A stretch of DNA of 32,286 nucleotides, from contig JAKEEV010001071.1 in NCBI GenBank assembly GCA_022616395.1, positions 1-32,286 of the forward strand, in the 5' to 3' direction. Origin of the DNA: Planctomycetia bacterium (GTDB lineage Bacteria > Planctomycetota > Planctomycetia > Gemmatales > Gemmataceae). Shown here in pieces: positions 18,341 through 29,110 of this stretch (position 1 is the first letter of the stretch; each line of letters opens with the position of its first letter). Position numbers and translations under genes: made by a program. The notes under the pieces were generated by a model. That model made no database searches. It had not been told where the DNA came from and saw only the letters and a list, made by a program, of their open reading frames with translations.

Positions 18341-20809
18341 TCACTCCACCGGGCAGGGTTTCGCGTTCCAGATGTCGCGTGCGTATTCCGAGATGGTGCG
18401 GTCACTGGAGAACTTCCTGGACCGCGCGACGTTATGAATCGACTTCGTCGCCCACGCTTGCCGGTCGCCGTAGAGCGCTGACACCTTCTGCTGAGTCTCC
18501 ACGTACCCCGTCAGGTCCGCCAGATGCATGTAGTAATCCCCCTTCGCCAGCAGTGTTTCGCGAATCGGCTCGAAGATGCCTGGTTCAGCGGCGCTGAAAT
18601 GGTTGTCGAAGATCAGGTCCAGAGTCGCGCGCGTCTCCGGTTCGTTCTCGTAGTGCCACGTCGGGTTGTACCACCCGCGGCTGTTGATGACCTGTTCGGT
18701 GGTCAGGCCGAACATGAAACAGTTCTCTTCGCCGGCCTCCTCCGCGATCTCGATGTTCGCTCCGTCGCGTGTTCCTACCGTCAGCGCGCCGTTCATCATG
18801 AACTTCATGTTGCTCGTGCCGCTCGCTTCGTAACCAGCGGTTGAGATTTGCTCGGACACGTCCGCGGCCGGGATCAGATGCTCGGCGAGCGTGCAGGAGT
18901 AGTTCGGCAGGAACTCGACCCGGAGCTTTCCGCGCGTCGCGGGGTCGGAGTTCACTCTCTTCGCGATGGATGTGATGAGTTTGATGATGACCTTCGCCAG
19001 GCGATACGCCGGCGCTGCCTTGCCCGCGAACAAGACCGTTCGCGGAGGAAGATCGAGCTTGGGATTTGTCCGGAGCCGGTTGTACCACACGATGCACTGA
19101 ATTGCGTTGAGCAACTGCCGCTTGTACTCGTGGATTCGCTTGATCTGCACATCGAAGAGCGAGTCGGGATCGAGGGAGATTCCCGCGTTGGACTTCAGCC
19201 AGTCCACGAACCGCACCTTCGCTCCGCGCTTGGCCGCGAGGAACTTCCCGCGGAAGCCCGAATCCTTCGCGAGTGCATCGGCCTTCTTGAGCGCGGAGAG
19301 GTCTGTTACCCACTCATCGCCAACGGCATCGGTGAGCAGTTTCGCCAGGTCGGGATTGGCCAGAAGCAACCAGCGCCTCGGAGTCACGCCGTTGGTCTTG
19401 TTGTTGAAGCGATCCGGGAACAGTTCTGCGAAGTCGGATACTGTCTTGGTGCGCAGCAACTCAGAGTGAATCGCCGCGACTCCGTTGGTGCTGTGCGTGC
19501 CGACTATCGCCAGGTTCGCCATGCGCACTTTGCGCGTGCCGCTCTCCTCGATCAGGCTGACGTGGGCCAACTTCGCTTCATCGCCGGGGTACTTTGCCTG
19601 CACGTCGTTCAGGAACCGACGATTGATCTCGTAGATGATCTCCAGGTGTCTGGGAAGTAGCGCCTCGAATAGCTCCACTGGCCACTTCTCCAGCGCTTCG
19701 GGCAAAAGGGTGTGATTGGTGTACGCGAGCGTGCGGATTGTCAGGTCCCACGCCTGATCCCAGCCGAGTTTCGCTTCGTCCAGCAGGATTCGCATCAGCT
19801 CGGGAACGGCCATCGCCGGGTGCGTGTCGTTCAACTGAATCGCGACCTTGTCCGGCAGAGCGGGCCAGTCGTTTCCGCGATCCCGGAACCGATGCACGAT
19901 GTCCGTCAGCGAGCAGCGAACGAGGAAGTATTCCTGAATGAACCGCAGCGACCGGCCGCGCGGAGTGGAGTCGTCCGGGTAGAGAACGCGAGTCACCGAT
20001 TCGGCCAGCACGCGATCCGAAACCGCGCCGAAGAAGTCCCCGCTGCTGAACTCGCCGAAGTCGAACACGTCTGGAGTCGCGGCTTGCCAGAGACGCAGAG
20101 TGTTGATCGTTTTTCCTCCGTAACCCACGACCGGGCGGTCGAACGGGATGCCGAGGAAGTGCATCGGTTGTCCGCGGCGAACGTTGATCTGTCCGCCCTG
20201 GACCGCGAATGACGAAGCGAGCGGAACCGACACCTGATCCGCCGGACGGGGCACTTCCCACGGGTCGGGCCGATTGAGCCACGGGTCGGGGTGTTCGACC
20301 TGCTGGCCGTTGACAAGCTCCTGGCGGAAGATGCCGTAGTCGTAGCGCAAGCCGTAGCCGATGGCCGGAATCAGGAGCGTGGCCAGCGAGTCGATGAAGC
20401 ACGCGGCCAGTCGGCCAAGCCCGCCGTTGCCCAGTCCCGCGTCCGGTTCGGTTTCCAGCACCTGCTTCCAGTCCTGCCGCGGATCGGACTGGAGATCGTC
20501 GCGCACGAACTGCTCGACGTCCAGGTTGATGATGTTGTTGAGGAGCGACCGGCCGATCAGGAACTCCATCGAGAGGTAATACACCTGCTTGGGGTTTGCG
20601 CGGTCGTAGGTCTCCGCGGTCTTGATCCAGCGCTGAGTCAGGAGGTCGCGGAGCGTGCGCGCAACCGCTTCAAATCGCTCGCGCTGAGTTGCCGAGGCCA
20701 TCTGAACAACATGATCGAACACCACATGCCGGTCGTAGTAGTCGCGATCGGGAAAACGGAACCCATTGCACTCGTAACGGTCGAGCAGTTCGGGCTTCGC
20801 GGTGGTCAT
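18341..20809 (-). CDS. glgP: Glycogen/starch phosphorylase
   Basis: An 822-residue GT35 enzyme that releases glucose 1-phosphate from glycogen with pyridoxal phosphate as cofactor. Seen: VYYLSMEFLIGR (76-87), GLGNGGLGRLAACF (125-138), QLNDTHPAMAVPEL (325-338), TNHTLLPEALEKW (364-376), the VQIKRIHEYKRQ stretch (554-565), and the cofactor motif EASGTSNMKF with Lys669. Length is normal. ATG 20809 is preferred, with GGAG upstream; the frame continues to 20863, but those residues are translated repeat DNA. A cluster of palindromic units separates it from phosphoketolase. It supplies substrate for GlgX-assisted glycogen breakdown and for the phosphoketolase/LDH route encoded upstream. Confidence 0.97.
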   Translation of the reverse strand: MTTAKPELLDRYECNGFRFPDRDYYDRHVVFDHVVQMASATQRERFEAVARTLRDLLTQRWIKTAETYDRANPKQVYYLSMEFLIGRSLLNNIINLDVEQFVRDDLQSDPRQDWKQVLETEPDAGLGNGGLGRLAACFIDSLATLLIPAIGYGLRYDYGIFRQELVNGQQVEHPDPWLNRPDPWEVPRPADQVSVPLASSFAVQGGQINVRRGQPMHFLGIPFDRPVVGYGGKTINTLRLWQAATPDVFDFGEFSSGDFFGAVSDRVLAESVTRVLYPDDSTPRGRSLRFIQEYFLVRCSLTDIVHRFRDRGNDWPALPDKVAIQLNDTHPAMAVPELMRILLDEAKLGWDQAWDLTIRTLAYTNHTLLPEALEKWPVELFEALLPRHLEIIYEINRRFLNDVQAKYPGDEAKLAHVSLIEESGTRKVRMANLAIVGTHSTNGVAAIHSELLRTKTVSDFAELFPDRFNNKTNGVTPRRWLLLANPDLAKLLTDAVGDEWVTDLSALKKADALAKDSGFRGKFLAAKRGAKVRFVDWLKSNAGISLDPDSLFDVQIKRIHEYKRQLLNAIQCIVWYNRLRTNPKLDLPPRTVLFAGKAAPAYRLAKVIIKLITSIAKRVNSDPATRGKLRVEFLPNYSCTLAEHLIPAADVSEQISTAGYEASGTSNMKFMMNGALTVGTRDGANIEIAEEAGEENCFMFGLTTEQVINSRGWYNPTWHYENEPETRATLDLIFDNHFSAAEPGIFEPIRETLLAKGDYYMHLADLTGYVETQQKVSALYGDRQAWATKSIHNVARSRKFSSDRTISEYARDIWNAKPCPVE

Positions 20810-20829
20810 CGCGGCGTCTCCGAATGAGT

Positions 20830-20941
20830 GTAGGACAGGCTTCCAGCCTATCATTTGAAACAAACAGGCAAGATGCCTGTCCTACACGATGACAGGTGTC
20901 CAGCCTGTCCTACAGGAAGACAGGTGTCCAGCCTGTCCTAC
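20830..20941. repeat. Cluster of four GTAGGACAGG-family hairpin units
   Basis: Units lie at 20830-20852 (forward, beginning GTAGGACAGGCTTCC), 20864-20885 (reverse, ending CCTGTCCTAC), 20891-20913 and 20919-20941. The last two are identical 23-base copies beginning GACAGGTGTCCAG, 28 bases apart. Each unit can fold on itself, and the first can pair with any of the others. The cluster fills most of the space between phosphoketolase (stop 20951) and glgP (start 20809). Confidence 0.92.
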
Positions 20942-20950
20942 GTCGCCCCA

Positions 20951-23407
20951 TCAGTACGGCCATTTCCAGTTCGCGGCTTCGGGCTTATCGACACCGTGTT
21001 CGTGTGCGTAGTTCACGCACTCGATCTGCATGTTGCGGAACTTCTCCTTCGCGTGGGCGCCAGCAACCTTGAGTCTCGGCACACGGTTAATCACGTCCAT
21101 CGCCAGAGTGAAGCGATCAATCTCGTTCTGAATCGCCAGCTCCAACGGCGTGTTGATGTTCCCCTTCTCCTTGTACCCACGCACGTGCAAGTTCGGGTGG
21201 TTCTTCCGCCGATAGGCAAGCCGGTGAATCAACCACGGATAGCCGTGGAACGCGAAGATAATCGGCTTGTCCACCGTGAACAGCGAATCGAAGTCGCGGT
21301 CGGAAAGCCCATGCGGATGCTCGGTGTCCGGCTGGAGCTTGAACAGATCGACCACGTTGATGAACCGCAGTTTCAGGTCCGGGAACTCCTTCCTCAGCAT
21401 GTCGCTCGCGGCGAGTGCTTCCTTCGTCGGGATGTCACCGGCACAAGCTATCACCACATCCGGTTCGTGCCCCTGGTCCGTACTCGCCTTCGACCAGATG
21501 CCCACGCCCTTGGTGCAGTGAGCAATCGCATCGTCCATGCTCAGATACTGCAAGTGATTCTGCTTGTCGGAGACAATCACGTTGATGTAACCCTCGCTCT
21601 GCAAACAGTGGTCCGCGACCGACAACAGCGAGTTCACATCCGGCGGCAGGTAGATGCGCGTGACCAGAGCGCTCTTGTTACACACCACATCGAGGAAGCC
21701 CGGATCCTGGTGAGTGAATCCGTTATGGTCTTGCCGCCAGACTGTCGAGGTGATGAGCAGATTCAGAGACGCGATCTTCGCGCGCCAGGAGAGGTGGTTG
21801 CAGATGGTCAACCACTTCGCGTGCTGATTGAACATCGAGTCGATGACGTGAGCGAATGCTTCATACGTGCTGAAGAACCCGTGTCGGCCGGTGAGCAGGT
21901 AGCCTTCGAGCATTCCCTCCAGCGTGTGCTCGCTGAGCATCTCGATGACGCGACCATCCGGGGCCAGTTCGGTTCCATCGGCGTCTTCGGGGAAGTATTC
22001 TTCGAGCCAGAGTTTCTTGGACACCTCGTAGATCGCGTTGAGCTTGTTCGATGTATTCTCATCGGGACCAAACACGCGGAAGTTCTGCATGTTCGCCTTC
22101 ATGACATCGCGCAGAAACACACCGAGCGGTCGGCAGTTCTCGGCCTCGGTCGTGCCGGGCTTCTCGACCTTGATGCCATACTTGTGGAAGTCCGGGATCC
22201 GAAGAGCTTTCTTCAGGTGCCCGCCGTTGGCGTGCGGATTGGAACCGATGCGACGAGTGCCGGTTGGCGCGATGGCCTTCAGTTCGGGTTTGAATCGCCC
22301 TTGCGCGTCAAACAACTCCTGAGGCTTGTAACTGCGCATCCAGTCTTCGAGTTGCTTCAAGCGGGCAGAATCTTTCTTTACGTCGGCCATCGGTACCTGG
22401 TGAGCGCGCCAGCTTCCTTCCAGCTTGTGCCCGCCGACGTCTGCCGGGCTGCTCCATCCCTTTGGAGTGCGCAGAACGATCATCGGCCAGCGCGGGCGGA
22501 ACGGCTTGCCGGAGCTTCGCGCCTCTTTCTGCGCGGCATGAATATCCGCAACGCACTTGTCAAGAGTCGCGGCCATCGCCTGATGCATCGTCTCCGGGTC
22601 GGAGCCTTCCACGAAGTACGGCGTCCATCCGGTTCCACGGAAGAACGCTTCGATCTCGTCGTGTGGAACTCGTGCCCAGATCGTGGGGTTGTTGATCTTG
22701 TAGCCGTTGAGGTGAAGGATTGGCAGCACCGTGCCGTCACGGACGGGGTTGAGAAACTTGTTGATGTGCCAGCTTGTCGCGAGCGGGCCGGTTTCGGATT
22801 CGCCATCGCCAACGACCGCCGCAACGATCAGCTCCGGGTTATCGAACGCGGCTCCGCAGGCATGCGACAGAACGTAACCGAGTTCGCCGCCCTCGTGGAT
22901 CGAACCGGGCGTTTCGGGCGTGCAGTGGCTACCGATTCCGCCGGGGAAGGAGAACTGCTTGAAGAGCCTCAGCAGCCCCTCCTCATCCTCGCTACAGTCG
23001 GGGTAAATCTCGGAGTACGATCCTTCCAGATAGCATGGACTGAGTACGCCCGGAGCACCGTGCCCCGGTCCAGCCATGAACAGCACGTCGAGATCGAGAG
23101 CTTTGATCACGCGGCTCAAGTGGATGTAGCAGAACGCGAGGCCGGGACTGGCTCCCCAGTGGCCGAGCAGCCGGTCCTTGACGTGTTCGGGCTTCAGCGG
23201 CTCCTTCAACAGCGGGTTGGCCTTCAGGTAGGTCATTCCCAGCGCGAGATAATTGCTCGCGCGCCAGAACGCGTCAATCTTCCGAAGTTCATCGGCGCCA
23301 AGCGGTGTGCCCGCGACCGTGGACCGGGCTTTTCCAAACGCGCTGATTGAGGTTGACGCCTGGCCAGCGGCCGAGGGTGCTTTCGGAGCGGCAATCGTCG
23401 GTGTCAT
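20951..23407 (-). CDS. xfp: Phosphoketolase (xylulose-5-phosphate/fructose-6-phosphate)
   Basis: An 818-residue thiamine-diphosphate enzyme that splits xylulose 5-phosphate or fructose 6-phosphate with phosphate into acetyl phosphate plus an aldose phosphate. Seen: GHWGASPGL (82-90), GPGHGAPG (113-120), the cofactor motif GDGESETGPLATSW (200-213) with HLNGYKINNPT, SSPADVGGH, and the C-terminal NANWKWPY-like end (AANWKWPY). Length fits the family, with about 25 extra N-terminal residues. ATG 23407 has AGAGG nine bases upstream; an alternative GTG at 23458 overlaps the LDH stop and would add 17 residues. It lies 47 bases after LDH. No acetate kinase is in the window, so the fate of acetyl phosphate cannot be read here. 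Confidence 0.96.
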   Translation of the reverse strand: MTPTIAAPKAPSAAGQASTSISAFGKARSTVAGTPLGADELRKIDAFWRASNYLALGMTYLKANPLLKEPLKPEHVKDRLLGHWGASPGLAFCYIHLSRVIKALDLDVLFMAGPGHGAPGVLSPCYLEGSYSEIYPDCSEDEEGLLRLFKQFSFPGGIGSHCTPETPGSIHEGGELGYVLSHACGAAFDNPELIVAAVVGDGESETGPLATSWHINKFLNPVRDGTVLPILHLNGYKINNPTIWARVPHDEIEAFFRGTGWTPYFVEGSDPETMHQAMAATLDKCVADIHAAQKEARSSGKPFRPRWPMIVLRTPKGWSSPADVGGHKLEGSWRAHQVPMADVKKDSARLKQLEDWMRSYKPQELFDAQGRFKPELKAIAPTGTRRIGSNPHANGGHLKKALRIPDFHKYGIKVEKPGTTEAENCRPLGVFLRDVMKANMQNFRVFGPDENTSNKLNAIYEVSKKLWLEEYFPEDADGTELAPDGRVIEMLSEHTLEGMLEGYLLTGRHGFFSTYEAFAHVIDSMFNQHAKWLTICNHLSWRAKIASLNLLITSTVWRQDHNGFTHQDPGFLDVVCNKSALVTRIYLPPDVNSLLSVADHCLQSEGYINVIVSDKQNHLQYLSMDDAIAHCTKGVGIWSKASTDQGHEPDVVIACAGDIPTKEALAASDMLRKEFPDLKLRFINVVDLFKLQPDTEHPHGLSDRDFDSLFTVDKPIIFAFHGYPWLIHRLAYRRKNHPNLHVRGYKEKGNINTPLELAIQNEIDRFTLAMDVINRVPRLKVAGAHAKEKFRNMQIECVNYAHEHGVDKPEAANWKWPY

Positions 23408-23454
23408 TTCAGAGTTCCTCTCGGAAGTAAGATGTCGGTCTTTGGCTCTGGGCT

Positions 23455-24402
23455 TCACTCGGGGCGATCCAGTTCATCGAGTGCCTGTCGGATGACACCG
23501 GCACTGGCGCGCAGTTGCGTCTGCTCGGTCTGGCTCAGTGGCAGCGGGAAGGTTTCGATCACGCCCGATCCGCCAACCAGTCGAGGAAGGGCGACCGTGA
23601 CGTCTTTCACCCCGACCACATCGGGTGTTGGAGCACACACGGTCAGAATCGAACGCTGATCGTGTAGCACCGCGTCCACGATCCGGGCCAGAGCGCTGCC
23701 AATGCCGTAGTACGTTGCACCTTTGCCGCTGATGATCGTGTAAGCAGCGCGCCGAACTTTTTGGTCGATGTCGGCACGGACGGTTTCGGAGAGATCCACT
23801 CCTCGGAGTTTGGCGAACGCCTCCAGCGGCATTCCTCCCACCGACACGAGCGACCACGTGAGAACCTCGGAGTCTCCGTGTTCACCGACCACATATCCGT
23901 GAATGTGGTGAGCATCGACCCGACAGTGTGCTCCAAGCAGAGTGCGAAAACGAGCCGTGTCGAGCGTGGTGCCGGAACCGAACACTCGGCCGGCCGGAAC
24001 TCCAATCTCGGAGGCGAAGCGGGCCGCGAGGTGAGTCATCACGTCAACCGGGTTGGTCGCGACAATCACCACCGCGTCGGGAGCGTGCTTCAGGACGGCG
24101 GGGACGACTTCGCGGAAGACCGCGGAGTTGCGTCTCAACAGTTGGAGCCGAGTTTCTCCGGGCTTCTGCCCGACTCCAGCGCAGAGCACAACCGCGCGGC
24201 AACCCACAAGATCGGGGTAACTGCCTGCGCGCACCTCAAGCGCGTGAGCGAACGGAACAGCATGGCGGATGTCGTCTGCTTCGGCTGCGGCTCGGGTTTC
24301 GTTCTTGTCAACGAGCACGATCTCGCGACCTACTCCCCGCATCACCAGGGCATAAGCCGCGGTCGAGCCGACCAGTCCGCTCCCCACCACGGCGACTTTC
24401 AT
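23455..24402 (-). CDS. ldh: L-lactate dehydrogenase
   Basis: A 315-residue NAD-dependent enzyme of the lactate/malate dehydrogenase family. It has the Rossmann motif GSGLVG (7-12) with Asp32 for NAD, GVGQKPGETR (76-85), and the catalytic trio Asp148, Arg151 (TLDTAR) and His175 (GEHGDSEV), which correspond to Asp168, Arg171 and His195 of classical numbering. Gln79 in the specificity loop favours pyruvate/lactate over oxaloacetate/malate (which would have Arg). It reoxidises NADH made during sugar breakdown. The start ATG 24402 has GAGG upstream; the frame before it is translated repeat. It probably forms a unit with phosphoketolase, 47 bases downstream. Confidence 0.95.
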   Translation of the reverse strand: MKVAVVGSGLVGSTAAYALVMRGVGREIVLVDKNETRAAAEADDIRHAVPFAHALEVRAGSYPDLVGCRAVVLCAGVGQKPGETRLQLLRRNSAVFREVVPAVLKHAPDAVVIVATNPVDVMTHLAARFASEIGVPAGRVFGSGTTLDTARFRTLLGAHCRVDAHHIHGYVVGEHGDSEVLTWSLVSVGGMPLEAFAKLRGVDLSETVRADIDQKVRRAAYTIISGKGATYYGIGSALARIVDAVLHDQRSILTVCAPTPDVVGVKDVTVALPRLVGGSGVIETFPLPLSQTEQTQLRASAGVIRQALDELDRPE

Positions 24403-24424
24403 CGGTGCATCCTCGTGCGATTTC

Positions 24425-24492
24425 TTGAGTTGGAGTCCCGGCTTTAGCCGGTCCTTGAGCGAAGACCGCCTGAAGGCGGGACTCCAACTCAA
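24425..24492. repeat. Intergenic palindrome, TTGAGTTGGAGTCCCG type
   Basis: TTGAGTTGGAGTCCCG (24425-24440) pairs with CGGGACTCCAACTCAA at the other end (to 24492). Inside it CCGGCTTTAGCCGG makes a small hairpin and a CCGCC...GGCGG hairpin sits in the other half. The layout, arms with an internal hairpin each, matches the other intergenic palindromes. It lies just upstream of the LDH start. Confidence 0.9.
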
Positions 24493-24539
24493 AGCTCACA
24501 CTTCGCCTCAGCGTTCTCGTTGTGGTCGGACTTGTGGAG

Positions 24540-25190
24540 TTACTTGGTCGCGATGCCTTTTTGTTTGGCGAACTCCGCCTTGGTGTTCTCATCAATGAAG
24601 AAGTGCGTCTGCCCGCCGTGTTCGAGCGTGGCACCGGCGGCGAACTTCGGGAACTTGACCTTCGCGATGGGATCCTCGGCGAACTCCGCCTTGTCGAACA
24701 GTTCACTCTCGTGGATCTGAATGTAAAGCTCAATGAACCCAACAATCCGATCGTCGAGCCACCTGGTTAACCCGTTCGCGTCGAGGGCGGCGATTGGAGT
24801 GCTGAACTCGGCGTGAGAGTCGAACTTCCACAGCACCGGCACGATCTTGAGGTCGTATTCCACCACCACGTTCTTGAGTTCCCGGTCTGGGGCAACCGAG
24901 AACGTTAGCGTGATGTAGGCTTTGGGAGAGCGGAACTCGAACCGCGCTGATCTTCGGGTCTCGGACACCGAAGGAGTGACCGAGACGCGCTCGCCTGCAC
25001 GCTTGGCGAGCGCTTCGAGCCGGGGTTTGGCAAGCTCCACGACCTTCGCCTGTGCTTTCTCGTACTCCTTGAGCAACGCGTGCCGTTCCTGGAAGTGCTT
25101 GAGTTCCGTCTCCTGCTGCTGTTTGGCTTTCGCCTTCACTGCCGTGATTGCCCCGTCGATACGGGCCACCAACTCGTTGACGTCACTCAT
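24540..25190 (-). CDS. Hypothetical protein with N-terminal coiled coil (216 aa)
   Basis: I do not recognise this protein. Residues about 1-70 are charged and helical (AVKAKAKQQQETELKHFQERH, positions 17-37), likely a coiled coil. The rest (75-216) alternates beta strands and helices: FEFRSPKAYITLTFSVAPD, VVVEYDLKIVPVLWKF, LTRWLDDRIVGFIELYIQI and a final HGGQTHFFIDE. No signal peptide or membrane segment is present, so it is probably cytoplasmic. A strong AAGGAG seven bases before ATG 25190 sets the start. It lies upstream of LDH, separated by 137 bases with a palindrome, and after a 392-base gap. Codirection with LDH and phosphoketolase is the only hint of role. Confidence 0.8.
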   Translation of the reverse strand: MSDVNELVARIDGAITAVKAKAKQQQETELKHFQERHALLKEYEKAQAKVVELAKPRLEALAKRAGERVSVTPSVSETRRSARFEFRSPKAYITLTFSVAPDRELKNVVVEYDLKIVPVLWKFDSHAEFSTPIAALDANGLTRWLDDRIVGFIELYIQIHESELFDKAEFAEDPIAKVKFPKFAAGATLEHGGQTHFFIDENTKAEFAKQKGIATK

Positions 25191-25582
25191 GGAGTTTCTC
25201 CTTGGGGGATATGCTTCTGACTTCTCGGGTGATTTGCCAATGGAGCGGACCGACTACCGCAGTCTTCGTGCCGAGTCCGCGCCACTGCCCGGATTATCCG
25301 CGTCTGTGCTGTTGGTGCAAGTGCCCAAACTGCTCGTTTTCATCCAGTGAGTCGGGATTCGTGCTCACTCATGCGAGCTTCCCAATGCCGAACCCGCACA
25401 CCACTGCGAGAATATGGCACAGTGAAGTCTCGAGGCGTTACAGTTGCGAGTCAGTGGCGAAGGGATTGAATTGCGTGCGTCTTGGCGCGAAGTGTGAGAA
25501 ACACAACCGCCTCACGCGGACTCTCACATTGGAGTTCCGCGTGAGGCGGGAGGAGGCAGACTCAAGCCGGGGCTTCGACGAA
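25191..25582. other. 392-base intergenic region with terminator hairpin; no gene seen
   Basis: The only strong structure is the hairpin at 25507-25549. The rest (25200-25500) has no convincing frame on either strand, no tRNA-like fold and no copy of the repeat families, and is less GC-rich around 25400-25500. It probably holds the promoter of the 216-aa gene. Confidence 0.6.
25507..25549 (-). terminator. Strong hairpin after the Tat-secreted protein gene
   Basis: CCGCCTCACGCGGA (25507-25520) and TCCGCGTGAGGCGG (25536-25549) are perfect 14-base arms with a 15-base loop, starting 33 bases past the stop of the minus-strand gene. On the minus strand TTGTGTTTCTC follows, T-rich but not a pure T-run. 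A terminator is the likeliest reading. Confidence 0.7.
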
Positions 25583-27112
25583 TCAGAGACCCAGGAGCTT
25601 CTTCGCTTCATTGAAGCCAGGAGCGGGCTTGCCGAACTCGCTCGCTGTTACGCGAGCCAGCGCGACCAGTTGCCGCCACCGGAATGCGGTCCGAGTAGTG
25701 GCGAACTCTTCGGTCGCGGTGCGGTAATACTTCTCGGCGTGAAGCGCTCCGTCCTCGCTCACTCCGTATCGGACGAGCACATCGAGCAACCCGCGAGCCG
25801 GGTGGCCAGCTTCACCGTACTTCTGAGCCGCGGCCGCTGCGACACCCTGGTTCCCGGCCTTGATCGCGTCCTCGACCTGTTGAAGCAGAGTCTTCGCTTC
25901 GGGCGTCTTGATCTTCTCCAGTTCGGGCGTGTGGAAGGGTTCCTTCATCTGCCCGCCGTGTTGCCCGGCCGTGTGGTACGCGCCCACAATCAGACTGGCG
26001 ATGGCGTTCCTCTGGTTGCTCACGCGTGCGATGTTCCTCCAGGCGTTCGCGGCATCAGAAGCGTGCAGCCCGACCGAGTCGCCGTGGACGCTCCCCTTCG
26101 GCTTGGCCGCCCCATCCCCTTGAGTTCGGCCGGGGTCATTGAGAAGCAGTTGGTTCGCAGCGAGGTTGATCGCGTCACTGATCGACGACGCGGAGAATCC
26201 TTCGACAATCGCGGCAGCACACGCATCTGCCGCCTTTTCGCGCCCTCCGCTGTAGATCACTTTCGCCAGCGACTCAACCCACGCGTCGTCCCCTTCACGA
26301 GTGCCGAGTTTCTTCCCAGTTAACTTGTGCTGATCGAGAAGCTTCGGCAGCAGGGTCTGGATGGGGATGGCTCGTCCGCCGCGGTTCTCGTTGCAGCAGA
26401 ACAGAACCGTCTGGCGAAGCAGCGTGTGAGCGTGTTCCTTGCCGGTGAAGTCGAGAGTTGCCCACGCCCGCCACGCGAGAACCACCCGGTGAACGTTCAC
26501 ATCATCCGCGACGCAATACATGGCATGGTTGAACGCATCCTCCGGGCCGTCCTGTGCGAGGGTGGCGAAGATCCCCTCGGCCGTCTTCGGTTCGTTCTTG
26601 CGTGTGAACTCCTGGAGCACTTCGCCACCGACTTTCCCTTGGGGCACCGGAGTCGGTTTGACCGGGCGCAGCGCCTCGTTCTTGCGTCCGCCCTTCGCCT
26701 GAATGTGAGTCGCGTTGCGATAGAGTACCTTGAGAACCGGCAGCGGGCGTTGAGCTTCGGGCAGTTCCTTCGCCATCTCGAACGACGGCGCGAGGGCCAT
26801 GAAGGTGTGGTAACCCTCGTAGTGCTTTCCGCCGAACGAGCGGGCGTTCGCGAGCGCGCCGGCCGCGACCAGCGTGCGGAGATCGGTGCCGTCCTTCAGT
26901 TTCTTGACCAACACGGCCATGAGCTTGTTCGTTGGCGTTTCCTGAAGCAGAGCTACGAGCGGTTCGAGTTTGCCGAAGTCGAGTGTGTCGGTCCCCTCCG
27001 CGGCGAAGGATGGTGCGAGGCCGAGGTCGCTGGCGACCGTGGCACCAACGCTGGCGACCAGCATTCCGCGGCCCACATCGGCGAGAAACTCACGTCGGGT
27101 GTTCGGAACCAT
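25583..27112 (-). CDS. Tat-secreted protein of unknown function (509 aa)
   Basis: The N-terminus MVPNTRREFLADVGRGMLVAS is a twin-arginine signal (RREFL) followed by a hydrophobic stretch and an ASFAAEG-like cleavage area (about 35-40), so the protein is folded before export. The mature part is mostly helical with His-containing motifs: GGKHYEGYHTFMALAPS, RNATHIQAKGG, DAFNHAMYCVADDVNVHRVVLAWRAW and GAYHTAGQHGGQMKEPFHTPE. The spread of conserved-looking His and the Tat route suggest a bound cofactor or metal, which is inference. I recall homologues in planctomycetes without known function. AGGAG seven bases before ATG 27112 fixes the start. It is downstream of the haem kinase, 131 bases away across repeat DNA. 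Confidence 0.82.
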   Translation of the reverse strand: MVPNTRREFLADVGRGMLVASVGATVASDLGLAPSFAAEGTDTLDFGKLEPLVALLQETPTNKLMAVLVKKLKDGTDLRTLVAAGALANARSFGGKHYEGYHTFMALAPSFEMAKELPEAQRPLPVLKVLYRNATHIQAKGGRKNEALRPVKPTPVPQGKVGGEVLQEFTRKNEPKTAEGIFATLAQDGPEDAFNHAMYCVADDVNVHRVVLAWRAWATLDFTGKEHAHTLLRQTVLFCCNENRGGRAIPIQTLLPKLLDQHKLTGKKLGTREGDDAWVESLAKVIYSGGREKAADACAAAIVEGFSASSISDAINLAANQLLLNDPGRTQGDGAAKPKGSVHGDSVGLHASDAANAWRNIARVSNQRNAIASLIVGAYHTAGQHGGQMKEPFHTPELEKIKTPEAKTLLQQVEDAIKAGNQGVAAAAAQKYGEAGHPARGLLDVLVRYGVSEDGALHAEKYYRTATEEFATTRTAFRWRQLVALARVTASEFGKPAPGFNEAKKLLGL

Positions 27113-27126
27113 GAACGTACTCCTGG

Positions 27127-27225
27127 GTAGGTCCCGCGAGCCGAGCGGGACGCCTGGGTAGGTCCCGCGCGCCGAACGGGACTTGAAGGAAAGGAAGAGT
27201 CGTCCCGCTCGGCTCGCGGGACTAC
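27127..27225. repeat. Three hairpin units, GTAGGTCCCGCG type
   Basis: Two direct units begin CCTGGGTAGGTCCCGCG at 27122 and 27153 (31 bases apart), their hairpins spanning 27127-27151 and 27158-27182. A third, inverted unit ends GCGGGACTAC (27202-27225). Each folds by pairing GTCCCG with CGGGAC, and the inverted copy can pair with either direct one. They lie between the kinase stop (27244) and the Tat-protein start (27112). Confidence 0.9.
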
Positions 27226-27243
27226 CCCCAGAACGCGGGGGCG

Positions 27244-29085
<1,842 letters not shown>

Positions 29086-29110
29086 GGGTTGTCCTCGGCG
29101 GGTTTGAGAA

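Noticed and set aside
20810..20863. N-terminal extension of glycogen phosphorylase
   Set aside because: The 18 extra residues are translated palindromic repeat; family members start near MTTAKPELL.
20864..20941. Short direct repeats resembling a CRISPR array
   Set aside because: Only two identical copies, self-complementary, a six-base gap between them, no unique spacers and no cas genes.
20855..23350. Long plus-strand open frame (831 codons) opposite phosphoketolase
   Set aside because: It lies antisense to a gene with every phosphoketolase motif. Its own translation is Arg/Val-rich with no recognisable domain; such frames are common in GC-rich DNA.
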